Positions 1 to 8,947 of a DNA stretch of 64,000 nt are shown here, in pieces (the stretch's first letter is position 1; each line of letters starts with the position of its first letter). This DNA comes from Verrucomicrobiia bacterium. Its GTDB lineage: Bacteria > Verrucomicrobiota > Verrucomicrobiia > JABWAM01. Both the position numbers and the translations under genes were made by a program. A model generated the notes under the pieces. The model was not told where the DNA came from, did no database searches, and worked only from the letters and a program-made list of their open reading frames with translations. The stretch spans positions 1 to 64,000 of the forward strand of contig JADZFN010000055.1 in NCBI GenBank assembly GCA_020849895.1, written 5' to 3'.

Positions 1-1
1 C

Positions 2-133
2 CGATTCGGATTGCGGACCCGCGGGGGCATGAGCTACAGCCTTCGCCAGGCGAGGAAACGCGTGGAGGAGGATCGCGCCCTGCAAAGGAAGTGGAGAGCC
101 CTCCTCCATCATGAAACCCGGACTGACCCCTAG
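2..133 (+). other. Open frame cut by left edge, end of an unidentified gene or array leader
   Basis: A frame open from the left edge ends at a TAG at 131-133, 19 bases before the first CRISPR repeat. An internal ATG at 29 would give a 34-residue Arg/Lys-rich peptide (MSYSLRQARKRVEED...). It could be the C-terminus of a cas or other gene entering from the left, or non-coding leader read by chance. Too little is visible to name it. Confidence 0.2.
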
Positions 134-152
134 ATTGATCGCGTACCGCCAG

Positions 153-477
153 CTTTCCGCGGCTCATGAGCCGCGGCCCCATTGAAGCTGCATGGCGCGG
201 GACTTCACCGCCCCGGAGAGTTCGCTTTCCGCGGCTCATGAGCCGCGGCCCCCTTGAAGCAGCAACCTCGGAACCCAGAAGTCCTCGACGGGGGCGCCTT
301 TCCGCGGCTCATGAGCCGCGGCCCCATTGAAGCGGCTGGAAAGTCATCGGCGCAACCAACGTAATCGGTCTTTCCGCGGCTCATGAGCCGCGGCCCCATT
401 GAAGCGCTGGCTGGCGTTCGGTCTCGGCCTGGTGACTGCGACTTTCCGCGGCTCATGAGCCGCGGCCCCATTGAAGC
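153..477 (+). CRISPR. CRISPR array, five 36-bp repeats
   Basis: Five copies of a 36-bp repeat lie at 153-188, 225-260, 298-333, 370-405 and 442-477, separated by four unrelated spacers of 36, 37, 36 and 36 bases. Each repeat begins CTTTCC, holds the perfect 20-nt palindrome CCGCGGCTCATGAGCCGCGG and ends ATTGAAGC. Copy 2 carries one change (CTTGAAGC). The ATTGAAGC end resembles the ATTGAAAC end common in type I and III repeats, so the plus orientation is inferred from it. No cas gene is visible; any would lie left of the window. The minus-strand frame across the array (205-1584) is translated repeat and not a gene. Confidence 0.95.
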
Positions 478-621
478 TTGCTCGCGCCCGGGACGATGGC
501 TGGCCCCCCCTCGCCACCGGGGACCTCCGGAGGCTGGGTTTCCTTGACTCCGCCCGTGCTGGTCTGGCGCCGCGGCGTTTTGCGACCCGATTGCGCCGTT
601 GAAACCGGCGGCAGATTCTTT

Positions 622-1602
622 ATGGATAGAGAGATGCGAAGACCCCGGGTTTTGATCTTCAACGATGGGTTCGCGCGCGAAGATCTTGCGGACGCCGCCG
701 GCGACGCCTTGGAGCTCGAGTTCGTGCCCCGGGGGACGCGCGCGCAACTGCTCGAAAAGATCGGAGCCGCCGACGTCTATGTGCCCACGCTGCGGATCCG
801 GGTGGACGCCGAGGTGCTCGCCGCGGCGCGAAGCCTGAAGCTGGTGGCCACCGCAACGACCGGCACCGACCATCTCGATCTCGCATTGCTGGAGCAGCGC
901 GGGATCCCCGTCTTCAGTCTCCAAAAGGATCGGGAGCTGCTCGATCGCATCACTTCCACGGCCGAGATGGCGTTTGCGCTGCTGCTGACCTGCGCCCGCC
1001 ATCTGCCTGAATGTTTCGACGCCTCCCGTCAGGGCTACTGGGGGCGCGACCGCTTCGCCGGCACCCAGCTCAGCGGGAAGACGCTGGGGATCGTCGGCGT
1101 TGGAAGGTTGGGGGCCATGATGTGTCGCTACGGGCGCGCCTTCGGGATGCAGGTCCTCGGATGCGATCCGCATCCGGAACGAATTCCCGAAGGCGTGACG
1201 TCGAGGGATCTCGATGGCCTTCTGGCCGAATCGGATTTCGTTTCCCTCCACGTCCATCTCACGGAGGCGACGCGTCATTTGCTGGATGCCTCGCGCCTCG
1301 CGCGGATGAAGCGCGGCGCCTGCCTGATCAACACCTCGCGCGGGGGGTTGATTGACGAAGCCGCCCTGATCCGGGAGATGGAATCGGGACGTCTTGCGGC
1401 CGTCGGCCTCGATGTGATTGACGGCGAATGGATCGAGAACAAGTTCGATCATCCGCTCATCGCGTATTCCCGGAAGAACCGGAGGCTGTATATCACGCCG
1501 CATGTCGCCGGCGCCAGTCCGGACGCGGTGCGGATGACGGCCCGGTTCAACCTCGAAAAGGTGCGCCGCTTTTTCGAGGCGCATCCCCTTCCGCCTCGAT
1601 GA
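622..1602 (+). CDS. D-isomer-specific 2-hydroxyacid dehydrogenase (phosphoglycerate dehydrogenase-like)
   Basis: A 326-residue NAD-dependent dehydrogenase of the SerA/formate dehydrogenase-like family, cytosolic, interconverting a 2-hydroxyacid and a 2-oxoacid. The Rossmann motif GIVGVGRLG is mid-protein. The catalytic Arg lies in NTSRGGLID, the Glu in LDVIDGEW (usual proline replaced by Trp) and the His in TPHVAG. It lacks the C-terminal ACT domain of long SerA proteins, so the substrate is open; phosphoglycerate, erythronate-4-phosphate or another hydroxyacid are possible. The track ORF starts at 478 immediately after the CRISPR array; ATG 622 (MDREMRRPRV) is preferred because homology starts there. 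ATG 634 is an alternative. Confidence 0.85.
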   Translation: MDREMRRPRVLIFNDGFAREDLADAAGDALELEFVPRGTRAQLLEKIGAADVYVPTLRIRVDAEVLAAARSLKLVATATTGTDHLDLALLEQRGIPVFSLQKDRELLDRITSTAEMAFALLLTCARHLPECFDASRQGYWGRDRFAGTQLSGKTLGIVGVGRLGAMMCRYGRAFGMQVLGCDPHPERIPEGVTSRDLDGLLAESDFVSLHVHLTEATRHLLDASRLARMKRGACLINTSRGGLIDEAALIREMESGRLAAVGLDVIDGEWIENKFDHPLIAYSRKNRRLYITPHVAGASPDAVRMTARFNLEKVRRFFEAHPLPPR

Positions 1603-1629
1603 GACGCGCCGCGTCTCGCGAGGAGCGGG

Positions 1630-2505
1630 TCAGGGCGGACCGCCGATCAGGCCGTGCAGGTAGCGGGCATACTCGGTTTTCCCAAGACTGTCGGCGAGGC
1701 GGCGGAGCGCGGCGTCGTCAATCCACCCCTGTTCGTGAGCGATCTCCTCGAGGCAGGCGATCTTGAGGCCCTGCCGCGCCTGGATCGCCTGGATGAAGCT
1801 GCTCGCCTGGAGGAGCGCGTCGGCGTTGCCGGTGTCGAGCCAGGCGATCCCGCGGCCGAAGGCGATCACCTCGAGTTCTCCATCGCGGAGATAGGAAAGG
1901 TTCAGGTCGGTGATTTCGAGTTCGCCCCGTTTCGAGGGCGTGAGCTTTTTCGCGCGCGCGACCACGGTCGCGTCGTAGAAGTAGAGGCCCGGCACCGCGC
2001 AGTTCGATCGGGGTTTCGCGGGTTTTTCCTCGATGGACAGCGCCCGTCCTTCGGGCGAGAACTCGACGACGCCGTAGTCGGCGGGGTTGGCGACCTTGTA
2101 GGCGAAGATGGTGGCGCCGCGGACCCGGGCGTTCGCCTGCGCGAGGTGGCGGGTGAGATCGTGGCCATAGAACACGTTGTCTCCCAGCACCAGCGCCGCG
2201 GGGGCGCCGCCGAGGAAATCCTCCCCGATGAGGAAGGCTTGCGACAATCCCCCGGGGTGCGGTTGTTCGGCGTAGGCGATCTTCAGGCCGAGCGAGGCGC
2301 CGTCGCCCAGGAGCTTGCGAAACTGCGGAAGGTCGTGAGGGGTGGAGATCAGGAGGATCTCCCGGATCCCCGCGAGCATCAGGACCGAAAGCGGGTAGTA
2401 CACCATCGGCTTGTCGTAGACCGGCAGGAGCTGTTTGCTGACACTCCGAGTTATGGGGTGCAGCCGGGTGCCGGCGCCGCCGGCAAGAAGGATGCCTTTG
2501 CGCAT
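1630..2505 (-). CDS. rmlA: Glucose-1-phosphate thymidylyltransferase
   Basis: RmlA/RfbA joins glucose-1-phosphate and dTTP to make dTDP-glucose, the first step toward dTDP-L-rhamnose for surface polysaccharide. The 291 residues match the family's usual length. The N-terminal nucleotide-binding signature is [16 protein letters not shown], followed by [20 protein letters not shown], and later VLGDNVFYG and [10 protein letters not shown]. The rmlBCD genes are not beside it, so the sugar pathway must be completed elsewhere. It faces the dehydrogenase convergently (27-base gap) and the esterase divergently. Confidence 0.95.
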   Translation of the reverse strand: MRKGILLAGGAGTRLHPITRSVSKQLLPVYDKPMVYYPLSVLMLAGIREILLISTPHDLPQFRKLLGDGASLGLKIAYAEQPHPGGLSQAFLIGEDFLGGAPAALVLGDNVFYGHDLTRHLAQANARVRGATIFAYKVANPADYGVVEFSPEGRALSIEEKPAKPRSNCAVPGLYFYDATVVARAKKLTPSKRGELEITDLNLSYLRDGELEVIAFGRGIAWLDTGNADALLQASSFIQAIQARQGLKIACLEEIAHEQGWIDDAALRRLADSLGKTEYARYLHGLIGGPP

Positions 2506-2745
2506 GAGGCGAGTCTAGCAGGTCGCCGCGCAAAGGGGGAGCTCCGGAGAGGCGGCGGCGTGGGACGCGGGCTTCCTTGCTTCGATCGTTCAATTTCTTG
2601 CTTCTCCGAAGGGGCCGTCTCCGGCAGCCTTGATGCCGTCTCATGCGGGAGCGGTTGGGCTCCATTTTCGCATGGCCGCCCTCTCTCCGCGCCACTTTCC
2701 AAAAACGAATTGTTTTCGGCGCGCGGCTGCTCTTGTATCCGGCCC

Positions 2746-3705
2746 ATGCCTCTCATTGATCTCCCGCTCGCTCAACTGAAAACATATCTGGGGGTGAATC
2801 CCTGTCCGAAGGACTTGGACGCCTTCTGGGATCGGGCGCTCGCCGAGATGCATGCGCTCGATCCGCAGGTCGAACTTCGACCCGCGGCCTTTTCGGCGTC
2901 CGCCGCCGAATGCTTTCATCTCTTTTTCACGGGGGTGGGCGGCTCGCGCGTGCATGCGAAATTCCTCCGCCCGAAGGGCGCTCGGGGGAAGCTCCCCGCC
3001 GTGCTCCTCTTCCACGGCTACAGCGGCAGCTCGGGCGACTGGTTCGACAAGCTCGCCTGGGTGTCGCAGGGGTTCGCGGTCGCCGCGCTCGACTGCCGCG
3101 GCCAGGGCGGGCTTTCGGAAGACCTCGGCTCGGTGAAAGGCACCACGTTCCGCGGCCACATCGTACGCGGCCTGGACGATGCTCCGGAGAAGCTGGCCCT
3201 TCGCCAGATCTTCCTCGATACCGCGCAGCTCGCGCGGGTCGTGATGGCGATGCCCGAGGTGGACCCCGAGCGCATCGGGGCCATGGGTAGCTCCCAGGGC
3301 GGCGGGCTCACGCTCGCCTGCGCCGCGCTCGAGCCTTCGGTCCGCCTCGCGGCGTCCGTCTTTCCGTTTCTCTGCGACTACCGCCGCGTGTGGAACATGG
3401 ACCTCGCGAAGGACGCCTACCAGGAGCTCTGCGATTTTCTTCGCAAGTTCGATCCACGCCACGAGCGGGAGGAGGAGATCTGGGCGCGCCTCGGCTACGT
3501 GGATTGCCAGCACCTCGCGAAGCGCATCCGCGCCGAGGTGCTCATGTTTACGGGCCTCATGGACACGGTCTGTCCGCCTTCGACCCAGTTCGCCGCCTAC
3601 AACAAGATCACCTCGAAGAAAGACATGGTGATCTATCCCGACTTCGGCCATGAAGGCCTGCCGGGAATGGTTGATCTCGCCTTCAGGTTCATGTCGAAAT
3701 TATGA
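2746..3705 (+). CDS. CE7-family acetyl xylan esterase / cephalosporin-C deacetylase-like
   Basis: A 319-residue alpha/beta hydrolase of carbohydrate esterase family 7, which removes acetyl groups from acetylated xylo-oligosaccharides and similar small esters. The family markers are visible in order: RGQGG (about 118-122), the nucleophile in GSSQGG (Ser183), the acid in GLMDTVCPPST (Asp273) and the base in GHEGLP (His302). No signal peptide is present, so a cytosolic role on imported acetylated sugars is likely. The start ATG 2746 (MPLIDLPLAQ) is chosen over the longer track ORF, whose 5' part is antisense to rmlA. The stop overlaps the cutA start (ATGA), suggesting co-transcription. Confidence 0.9.
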   Translation: MPLIDLPLAQLKTYLGVNPCPKDLDAFWDRALAEMHALDPQVELRPAAFSASAAECFHLFFTGVGGSRVHAKFLRPKGARGKLPAVLLFHGYSGSSGDWFDKLAWVSQGFAVAALDCRGQGGLSEDLGSVKGTTFRGHIVRGLDDAPEKLALRQIFLDTAQLARVVMAMPEVDPERIGAMGSSQGGGLTLACAALEPSVRLAASVFPFLCDYRRVWNMDLAKDAYQELCDFLRKFDPRHEREEEIWARLGYVDCQHLAKRIRAEVLMFTGLMDTVCPPSTQFAAYNKITSKKDMVIYPDFGHEGLPGMVDLAFRFMSKL

Positions 3706-4034
3706 AGGCGGAGGGAGTCAGCCTCGTCCTGACGACCGCACCCTCGATCACGGTGGCGCGGCGGATTGTCCGTGCGGTACTCGCGAAGCGCCTCGCCGCC
3801 TGCATCCATCTTTCGGCGTGCGGCGAATCGCACTACTGGTGGAACGGGCGAATCGAGAAGGCCGAGGAGATCGCGATGACGTTCAAGACCTCCCGCCCGC
3901 GCGTCGAAGCCCTGTTCACGGCGATCCGGGCCGCGCATCCGTACAAAATTCCCGAGTTGCTGGAGCTCCGTGCGGACGGCGGTTCGGCCGCCTACTTGCG
4001 CTGGATCGGGCGGGAAACGCGTCTGCGGAGATAG
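3702..4034 (+). CDS. cutA: Divalent cation tolerance protein CutA
   Basis: A 110-residue CutA1-family protein, a small ferredoxin-fold trimer implicated in metal tolerance with a PII-like architecture. Diagnostic features are the N-terminal LVLTTAPS strand, LAKRLAACIHLS, the YWWNGRIEKAEEIAMTFKT segment and the conserved HPYKIPELL near residue 83. Its length is normal. It overlaps the upstream esterase by four bases (ATGA), indicating translational coupling, although no functional link between the two is known. Confidence 0.93.
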   Translation: MKAEGVSLVLTTAPSITVARRIVRAVLAKRLAACIHLSACGESHYWWNGRIEKAEEIAMTFKTSRPRVEALFTAIRAAHPYKIPELLELRADGGSAAYLRWIGRETRLRR

Positions 4035-4094
4035 CGTCGCGCGACGGGGCACTCGGCGCTCGACACGCCCCGCGTCTTTCCGTGGAATGTCGGC

Positions 4095-4847
4095 ATGGCC
4101 GGACATTCCAAGTGGTCGAAGGTGAAGCACTTCAAGGGGAAAGTGGACGCGGCGCGTTCGCGTGCCTTTTCGCGTTGCGCCAAGGAGATCGCCATCGCGG
4201 CGCGCGCGGGGGGAGGCGACCCCAACTTCAATCCGCGGCTCCGGGCGGCCATCGCCAACGCGAAGGCGGAGAACATGCCGAACGACAACATCGAGCGCGC
4301 GACGAAGCGCGGCACCGGCGAGATCGAGGGGATCACTTACGAGGAGATCGTCTATGAAGGCTATGGGCCCGCGGGCGAGGCGTTTCTGATCGAGGTGACC
4401 ACCGACAACAAGAATCGCGCGGCGGCCGACCTCCGCAGCATCCTCAATAAAAACGGGGGCAAGTTCGCGGCGCCGGGCTCGGTGGCGCACCGTTTTCAGC
4501 GCAAGGGGCAGATCCTGATTCCCAAGGCCCAAATCGGCGAGGAAGAACTCATGGGGCTGGCCCTCGACGCCGGCGCCGAGGATTTGAAGTCGGATGAAGA
4601 TCGCTGGGAAATCCTCACGCCGGTGGAGGCCTTCGACGCCGTGCTCGATGCGGCGAAGAAACGGAATCTCGAGCCGTCGAGCGCGCGCCTTACGTTCGTG
4701 CCGCTCCTGACGGCGACGGTGACGGAGGAATCGCTTGCGAGAAAGGCGCTTCATCTCCTCGAGGCGCTCGACGAGCACGACGACGTCCAGCGGGTGCACT
4801 CGAACTTCGACGTCCCCGACAGCCTTCTGGCGAAGCTGCAGGAATAG
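4095..4847 (+). CDS. yebC: YebC/PmpR-family regulatory or translation-assisting protein
   Basis: A 250-residue YebC/TACO1-family protein. Members are annotated as transcriptional regulators, and more recent work on the family links them to relief of ribosome stalling. The N-terminus MAGHSKWSKVKHFKGKVDA is diagnostic, as are AAIANAKAENMPNDNIERA, the EGYGPAG loop and TTDNKNRAAADLRSIL. Length is typical. It follows cutA after 60 bases. In many genomes yebC precedes ruvC; that partner is not here. It ends convergently 36 bases from the M16 protease gene, over a GC-rich palindromic stretch. Confidence 0.95.
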   Translation: MAGHSKWSKVKHFKGKVDAARSRAFSRCAKEIAIAARAGGGDPNFNPRLRAAIANAKAENMPNDNIERATKRGTGEIEGITYEEIVYEGYGPAGEAFLIEVTTDNKNRAAADLRSILNKNGGKFAAPGSVAHRFQRKGQILIPKAQIGEEELMGLALDAGAEDLKSDEDRWEILTPVEAFDAVLDAAKKRNLEPSSARLTFVPLLTATVTEESLARKALHLLEALDEHDDVQRVHSNFDVPDSLLAKLQE

Positions 4848-4883
4848 AGAGGACGCGGAGGCGGCGGCGCGCCGCGCGGCGCT

Positions 4884-7484
4884 TCAGCGGGCGCCGTTCG
4901 AAGCGGGAGGCGGCGCGGCTTGGGCGAGGGGGCGGACCACCGAAACCACCGGTGGGACGGAGAACAGCCGGTCGGCGAGCGCGCGGACCTGGTCGGGAGC
5001 GATGTTCTTCAAGGCGGCGTCGAGGCGGTCGGCGTAGTCGTGCCCGAGGCCGTAGAGTTCGTCGAGCGCAGACGAAAGGGCGTATCCGCCGGGGTCTTGG
5101 CGCGAGAGGTGGTGTTCCCCGAGGAGCCCGGCGCGCGCGCGTGTGATTTCCTCGCCCTCCACGCCCTCGCGCCGGAGGCGCGCCACTTCGGCCAACATCT
5201 CGCGCTCGGCGTCCGCCGCCTTCGCGGGGTCGGTCCCGATGTAAAACCAGAGGAAGCCGCGTTCGAGCCCGAGCATGTCCGCGACGCCGACGTAGTAGCA
5301 GAGCGCCAGTTCGTCGCGCAGGCGAACGAAGAGGCGCGAGCCCATGCCGGAGAGCGCGGCGGTCAGGAGCTCCAGCGTCGGACGGTCGGGGCTGCTCAGG
5401 TCGAGACCCGGAAACGCGGCCACGACGACCGCCTGCTCCTTGTCGCACGCCTCCTCCACGCGATTCGCCCTGCCGAAGGGGGGTTTGGCGGTGATCGCCG
5501 ACGGAGGGACGCCGCGCGGCAGCGCCCCGAAGCGCGCCCGCACGAGACGGCGGACCTCCGCGGGCTGGAGATCGCCGAAAACGGCGAGCGCCATGTTCGA
5601 AGGGACGGCGAGACGCCGCCAGAAGGCGAGGAGGTCTTCGCGGGAGAGCGCCGCAATGCTCTTCTCGGTGCCCATCGGCGGCAGGCCGTAGGGGTGCGCG
5701 CCGAAGAGGCGGGTGCGCGCGTTTTGGAGGGCGACGCGCATCGGTTGTTCGCGCTCCCGGCGAAGGTCGGCGAGCTGCGCCTCGCGCTCCCGCTCGATGG
5801 ATGTCGGCGCGAAGGCAGGGTTCTCCACGAGGTCGGCGAGCACCTCCAGGGCGAGCGGGAGATCGGGTTTCAGCACCTCGAGGCAAAGGCCCAGGCTGTT
5901 GCTTCCGCTGTACGTGGAGATCGTGCCGCCGACCGATTCGATCTCGCGGGCGATCCGCTCGGCGCTGCGGCGTTTCGTGCCCTTGAGCAGAAGGCGCGCC
6001 ACGAGGTTGCTGACCCCGTTGATATGGCCGTCCTCGAAGAGGAGGCCGGATTTCATGACGAGCCGGAGGTTCACGAACGGCAGCCGACGGTCCTCGCGCA
6101 TGAGCAGCGTCAGGCCGTTGGAGAGGTCCTCCCGCCGGGTCTGGGTCTCGACGCGGGAAACGGGCGCCGCTCCGGCGCGGCGGAGGCTTCCTTTCGGATG
6201 AACGGCCGTCCGCGTCAGGCGGTTGCCGCGGAGGACGTCGCCGGCGACCCTCTGGAGGTCGGAGGGCGCGACCTCCCGCAGTCGTTCGAGGTATTGATCG
6301 AAGAACGCGAGATCGCCCGCCACGAGCTCGCCCCGGGCCAGCTCCGCGGCGATGCCGTGCATCGTCTTGCGCGCGCCGAGGTGGCCGCTCATGGCCTGTT
6401 TCAGCGCGCGGGAAAGCTCGGCGCGGGTCACTGGCCGGTGCGCGAAGCGTTCCATCTCCATCAGAATCGCCTCGCGCGCGGCGTTGACCTTTGCGTGCTC
6501 GACGAGCGCGCTGGCGCCGAGCAGCCCCGTCCACGCGGGGAGGTGGGTCCATGCGTCCACGGAATGCACGAGCGCCTTCTTTTCGCGCAAGGTCTGATAG
6601 AGACGCGAGCTGCGGCCGTGCCCCGCGATCATGGCGAGCGCTTCCAAGGCTGGCGCGTCGGCGTGGCGGAAATCGAATGCCTGCCAGGCGACGTGGAGGC
6701 GCGTCTGTTCCGCGGCGGTGCGGCTCTCCTCTTCCACTTCGCGCGGCGCGATCTGCGCCGGTTCGTCGGGCAGATGTTCAGAGGCCAACGGGCGGCGCGC
6801 CCAGCCTCCCGCAAGTTCCTCCACCCGTGTGCGGACTCGCGCGGGATCGAAGTCTCCCGCCACGATGAGCAGGGCATGGTTCGGCGCGTAACGCGCGCGA
6901 TACCAGGCGATCAGGTCCTCGCGGGTGAGGGCGCGGAAGAGGTCTTCGTGGCCGATCACGGGATGGCGCGAGGGATGCACGGCATAGGCCGTGGCGAAAA
7001 GCAGTTCCGAGGCCTGGCTGTCCGGACTGTCGCGATACATGGCCATTTCGCGCAGGATGACCTCCCGCTCCTTGGCGAACTCCTCTTCCGGCAGCGTCGA
7101 GTGCCTCGCCGCATCGAGCAGGACGTCGAGGGCCTTTTCGACGCCCGCCCCTGAGGCGGAGCAGCCGCCGTCCGACGGACCGTCCACATAATAGACGGTG
7201 CGATCCCAGCCCGTATACGCGTTGACGCTCCCGCCCGCAGCCTCCACTTCGCGCGCGAGATCGCCGACGCCCCGCGTCGCCGTGCCTTTGAAGAGCATGT
7301 GTTCGAGAAAATGGGAGATCCCCGAGCCGAGCCGGTCGCCTTCGTGCATCGAGCCGGTGCGAAACCAGACCTGCGCGGAGATCACGGGCGCCCGGCGGTC
7401 TTCGCAGAGGATCACGAGGAGGTCGTTCGGGAGGCGGAAACGCGAGGAGCGGGCCGCGGGGCTGTCGGCGGGGAAACAGGGCAT
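4884..7484 (-). CDS. Fused two-domain M16 zinc peptidase (insulinase/pitrilysin family)
   Basis: An 866-residue metallopeptidase made of two tandem M16 halves. The N-terminal half carries the inverted zinc motif in SHFLEHMLFKG (His58, Glu61, His62), with candidate third-ligand glutamates about 77 residues later in EEEFAKEREVILREM. The C-terminal half starts near DLSNGLTLLMREDRRLPFV and has no HxxEH, as expected for the non-catalytic half of the clamshell. In many bacteria the halves are separate genes (PqqL/YmxG-type). The track start at 7553 is a TTG; ATG 7484 (MPCFPADS) is preferred because homology begins soon after. No clear signal peptide is seen. Confidence 0.9.
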   Translation of the reverse strand: MPCFPADSPAARSSRFRLPNDLLVILCEDRRAPVISAQVWFRTGSMHEGDRLGSGISHFLEHMLFKGTATRGVGDLAREVEAAGGSVNAYTGWDRTVYYVDGPSDGGCSASGAGVEKALDVLLDAARHSTLPEEEFAKEREVILREMAMYRDSPDSQASELLFATAYAVHPSRHPVIGHEDLFRALTREDLIAWYRARYAPNHALLIVAGDFDPARVRTRVEELAGGWARRPLASEHLPDEPAQIAPREVEEESRTAAEQTRLHVAWQAFDFRHADAPALEALAMIAGHGRSSRLYQTLREKKALVHSVDAWTHLPAWTGLLGASALVEHAKVNAAREAILMEMERFAHRPVTRAELSRALKQAMSGHLGARKTMHGIAAELARGELVAGDLAFFDQYLERLREVAPSDLQRVAGDVLRGNRLTRTAVHPKGSLRRAGAAPVSRVETQTRREDLSNGLTLLMREDRRLPFVNLRLVMKSGLLFEDGHINGVSNLVARLLLKGTKRRSAERIAREIESVGGTISTYSGSNSLGLCLEVLKPDLPLALEVLADLVENPAFAPTSIEREREAQLADLRREREQPMRVALQNARTRLFGAHPYGLPPMGTEKSIAALSREDLLAFWRRLAVPSNMALAVFGDLQPAEVRRLVRARFGALPRGVPPSAITAKPPFGRANRVEEACDKEQAVVVAAFPGLDLSSPDRPTLELLTAALSGMGSRLFVRLRDELALCYYVGVADMLGLERGFLWFYIGTDPAKAADAEREMLAEVARLRREGVEGEEITRARAGLLGEHHLSRQDPGGYALSSALDELYGLGHDYADRLDAALKNIAPDQVRALADRLFSVPPVVSVVRPLAQAAPPPASNGAR

Positions 7485-7597
7485 GGCGCCGCAGTCTTGC
7501 AGCGCGCAGCCCTCGTGCCAAGCATTGGGAATTTCCGGCGGGAATCGGGACAAAATTTGAGACTCGACAACGGGCGAAGAAAGATTAGGTTTCCGGC

Positions 7598-7921
7598 GTG
7601 ATCAAAGCTTGGCTGCTGTTTGGCGTCGGCATGTGCCTCGGGATCTTCTTCGGGGCGGTGGGGGCCGGATTTTTCCTTTACGATGACGTGACGCATCCGG
7701 CGGCCTCCTTCTCGAAGGCGACAGCCACCGTGTCCAGACCCGCGGCACGACTTCGTCCCGCGGCGGTCCCGCCGGTCGAGGCAGTGACGACCGTTGAGGC
7801 CCGACCAACAGCGATTTCCGCACAGGCGGTGGACCTCTCCGCCCTGTCCGACGTGGAGGCGGGCGTCATTTCCACCGTGCGGCAAGACGTCCCGCTGCGG
7901 GCGGTTCCGCCGGCACCCTGA
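7598..7921 (+). CDS. Small membrane-anchored protein of unknown function
   Basis: A 107-residue ORF starting with GTG. One hydrophobic segment (about residues 4-27, WLLFGVGMCLGIFFGAVGAGFFLY) is followed by a low-complexity Ala/Pro/Val-rich tail, giving a single-pass anchored protein with a periplasmic or cytosolic tail. I recognise no family. It starts 114 bases from the divergent protease gene and ends 9 bases before the acyltransferase, so co-expression with the envelope block is likely. Confidence 0.55.
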   Translation: MIKAWLLFGVGMCLGIFFGAVGAGFFLYDDVTHPAASFSKATATVSRPAARLRPAAVPPVEAVTTVEARPTAISAQAVDLSALSDVEAGVISTVRQDVPLRAVPPAP

Positions 7922-7930
7922 TCTCCCGCC

Positions 7931-8926
7931 TTGGGCGGTCTCTCCCAGACCTCCGGGTGGAAGCGCGCCCGCCGCCGCGCGGAAGCCGTGCTCTGCGCAA
8001 TCGGGTTCGCGGTTTCTCCGAAAATTCCGTATCCTTGGCTCGTCGGCCTTTCCCGCGTCGCGGGGCGGCTCGGCTATCATCTGGCTCGGAAAGAACGCCG
8101 CGTTGCGCTCGCCAACCTCGAACTCGCCTTTGGAAGCGCGCTTTCCACGTCCGCCCGCCGGCGCGTGGCGCGGCGGTCGTTCCAATCCTTCGCGCGCACG
8201 ACGCTGGAATCGCTTGCCTCGGAGCGGTTGCTCCGGGACGGTTTGGCGCGGCGGTTCGCGTTCGAGCCGGGCTCGCTGGAGCTGCTGCGTGAGCTGACGA
8301 GACGCGGCCGGGGAGTGATCGCCCTGACCTTTCATTTCGGGAACTGGGAATGGCTCAGCCTTGCGTGGGGCATGGCGGGCTTCCCGTTGCTCGGCGTCTC
8401 GCAGCCGATCAAGAACCCGTGGGTCGAGACCCGTTTCCGCCTCCACCGCGAGCGGTGCGGGCACCGCCTCATCCATCGCGCGCGCGCCGCCCCGGCCCTT
8501 TATCGCGAGCTGAAAAAAGGCGGAATCATCGGCTTGCTCGCGGACCTCAACTCCTCGGTGGAAGAAGGAGGGCGCTTTTTCGATTTCTTCGGCGTGCCGG
8601 CCCTGACCACGCGGGCGGTCGGTTTCCTCGCGATGCGCACGGGGGCGGCCGTCGTCTGCACGTCCGCCTGGCCGGACGAATGCGGGCGCTACCGCGCGGC
8701 GATCGGGCCCGAGATCGCCTACGATCGCTGCGCCGATCCCGAGGCCGAAGGCGACCGCATCACGCGGGCATGGCTGGCCGAGTGCGAGCGTGTCGTCCGC
8801 CGCCGTCCCGGCGCCTGGATGTGGAGCTACAAGCGCTGGAAGACGCGTCCGACGCCCGATCCGCGCGGCTATCCGTTTTATTCGTTTCACGAGCCGGGCG
8901 CGTCCCGGGCGCTTGCGCGCCCCTGA
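7931..8926 (+). CDS. LpxL/HtrB-family lipid A acyltransferase
   Basis: A 331-residue member of the lysophospholipid/lipid A acyltransferase family, which adds a secondary acyl chain to lipid A (or a similar lipid) at the inner membrane. The catalytic H-x4-E motif is HFGNWE (His135, Glu140). Downstream landmarks are PIKNPWVETRFRLHRERCGHRLI and LADLNSSVEEGGRFFDFFG, the latter matching the usual D/N-rich substrate motif. It indicates a Gram-negative outer membrane. The TTG start at 7931 comes from the longest frame; a GTG near residue 20 is possible. Neighbours suggest an envelope-assembly block. Confidence 0.87.
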   Translation: MGGLSQTSGWKRARRRAEAVLCAIGFAVSPKIPYPWLVGLSRVAGRLGYHLARKERRVALANLELAFGSALSTSARRRVARRSFQSFARTTLESLASERLLRDGLARRFAFEPGSLELLRELTRRGRGVIALTFHFGNWEWLSLAWGMAGFPLLGVSQPIKNPWVETRFRLHRERCGHRLIHRARAAPALYRELKKGGIIGLLADLNSSVEEGGRFFDFFGVPALTTRAVGFLAMRTGAAVVCTSAWPDECGRYRAAIGPEIAYDRCADPEAEGDRITRAWLAECERVVRRRPGAWMWSYKRWKTRPTPDPRGYPFYSFHEPGASRALARP

Positions 8927-8947
8927 GTTTTTCGTTACAACGACGGC

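Noticed and set aside
205-1584. 459-residue minus-strand ORF with repeated ASMGPRLMSRGK units
   Set aside because: The repeats are translated CRISPR repeats and the rest is antisense to the dehydrogenase gene.
1654-2745. N-terminal extension of the CE7 esterase frame from 1654
   Set aside because: This part is antisense to rmlA; the esterase family begins at ATG 2746.
4920-7154. 744-residue plus-strand ORF
   Set aside because: Antisense of the M16 protease gene, whose zinc motif and domain order are clear.
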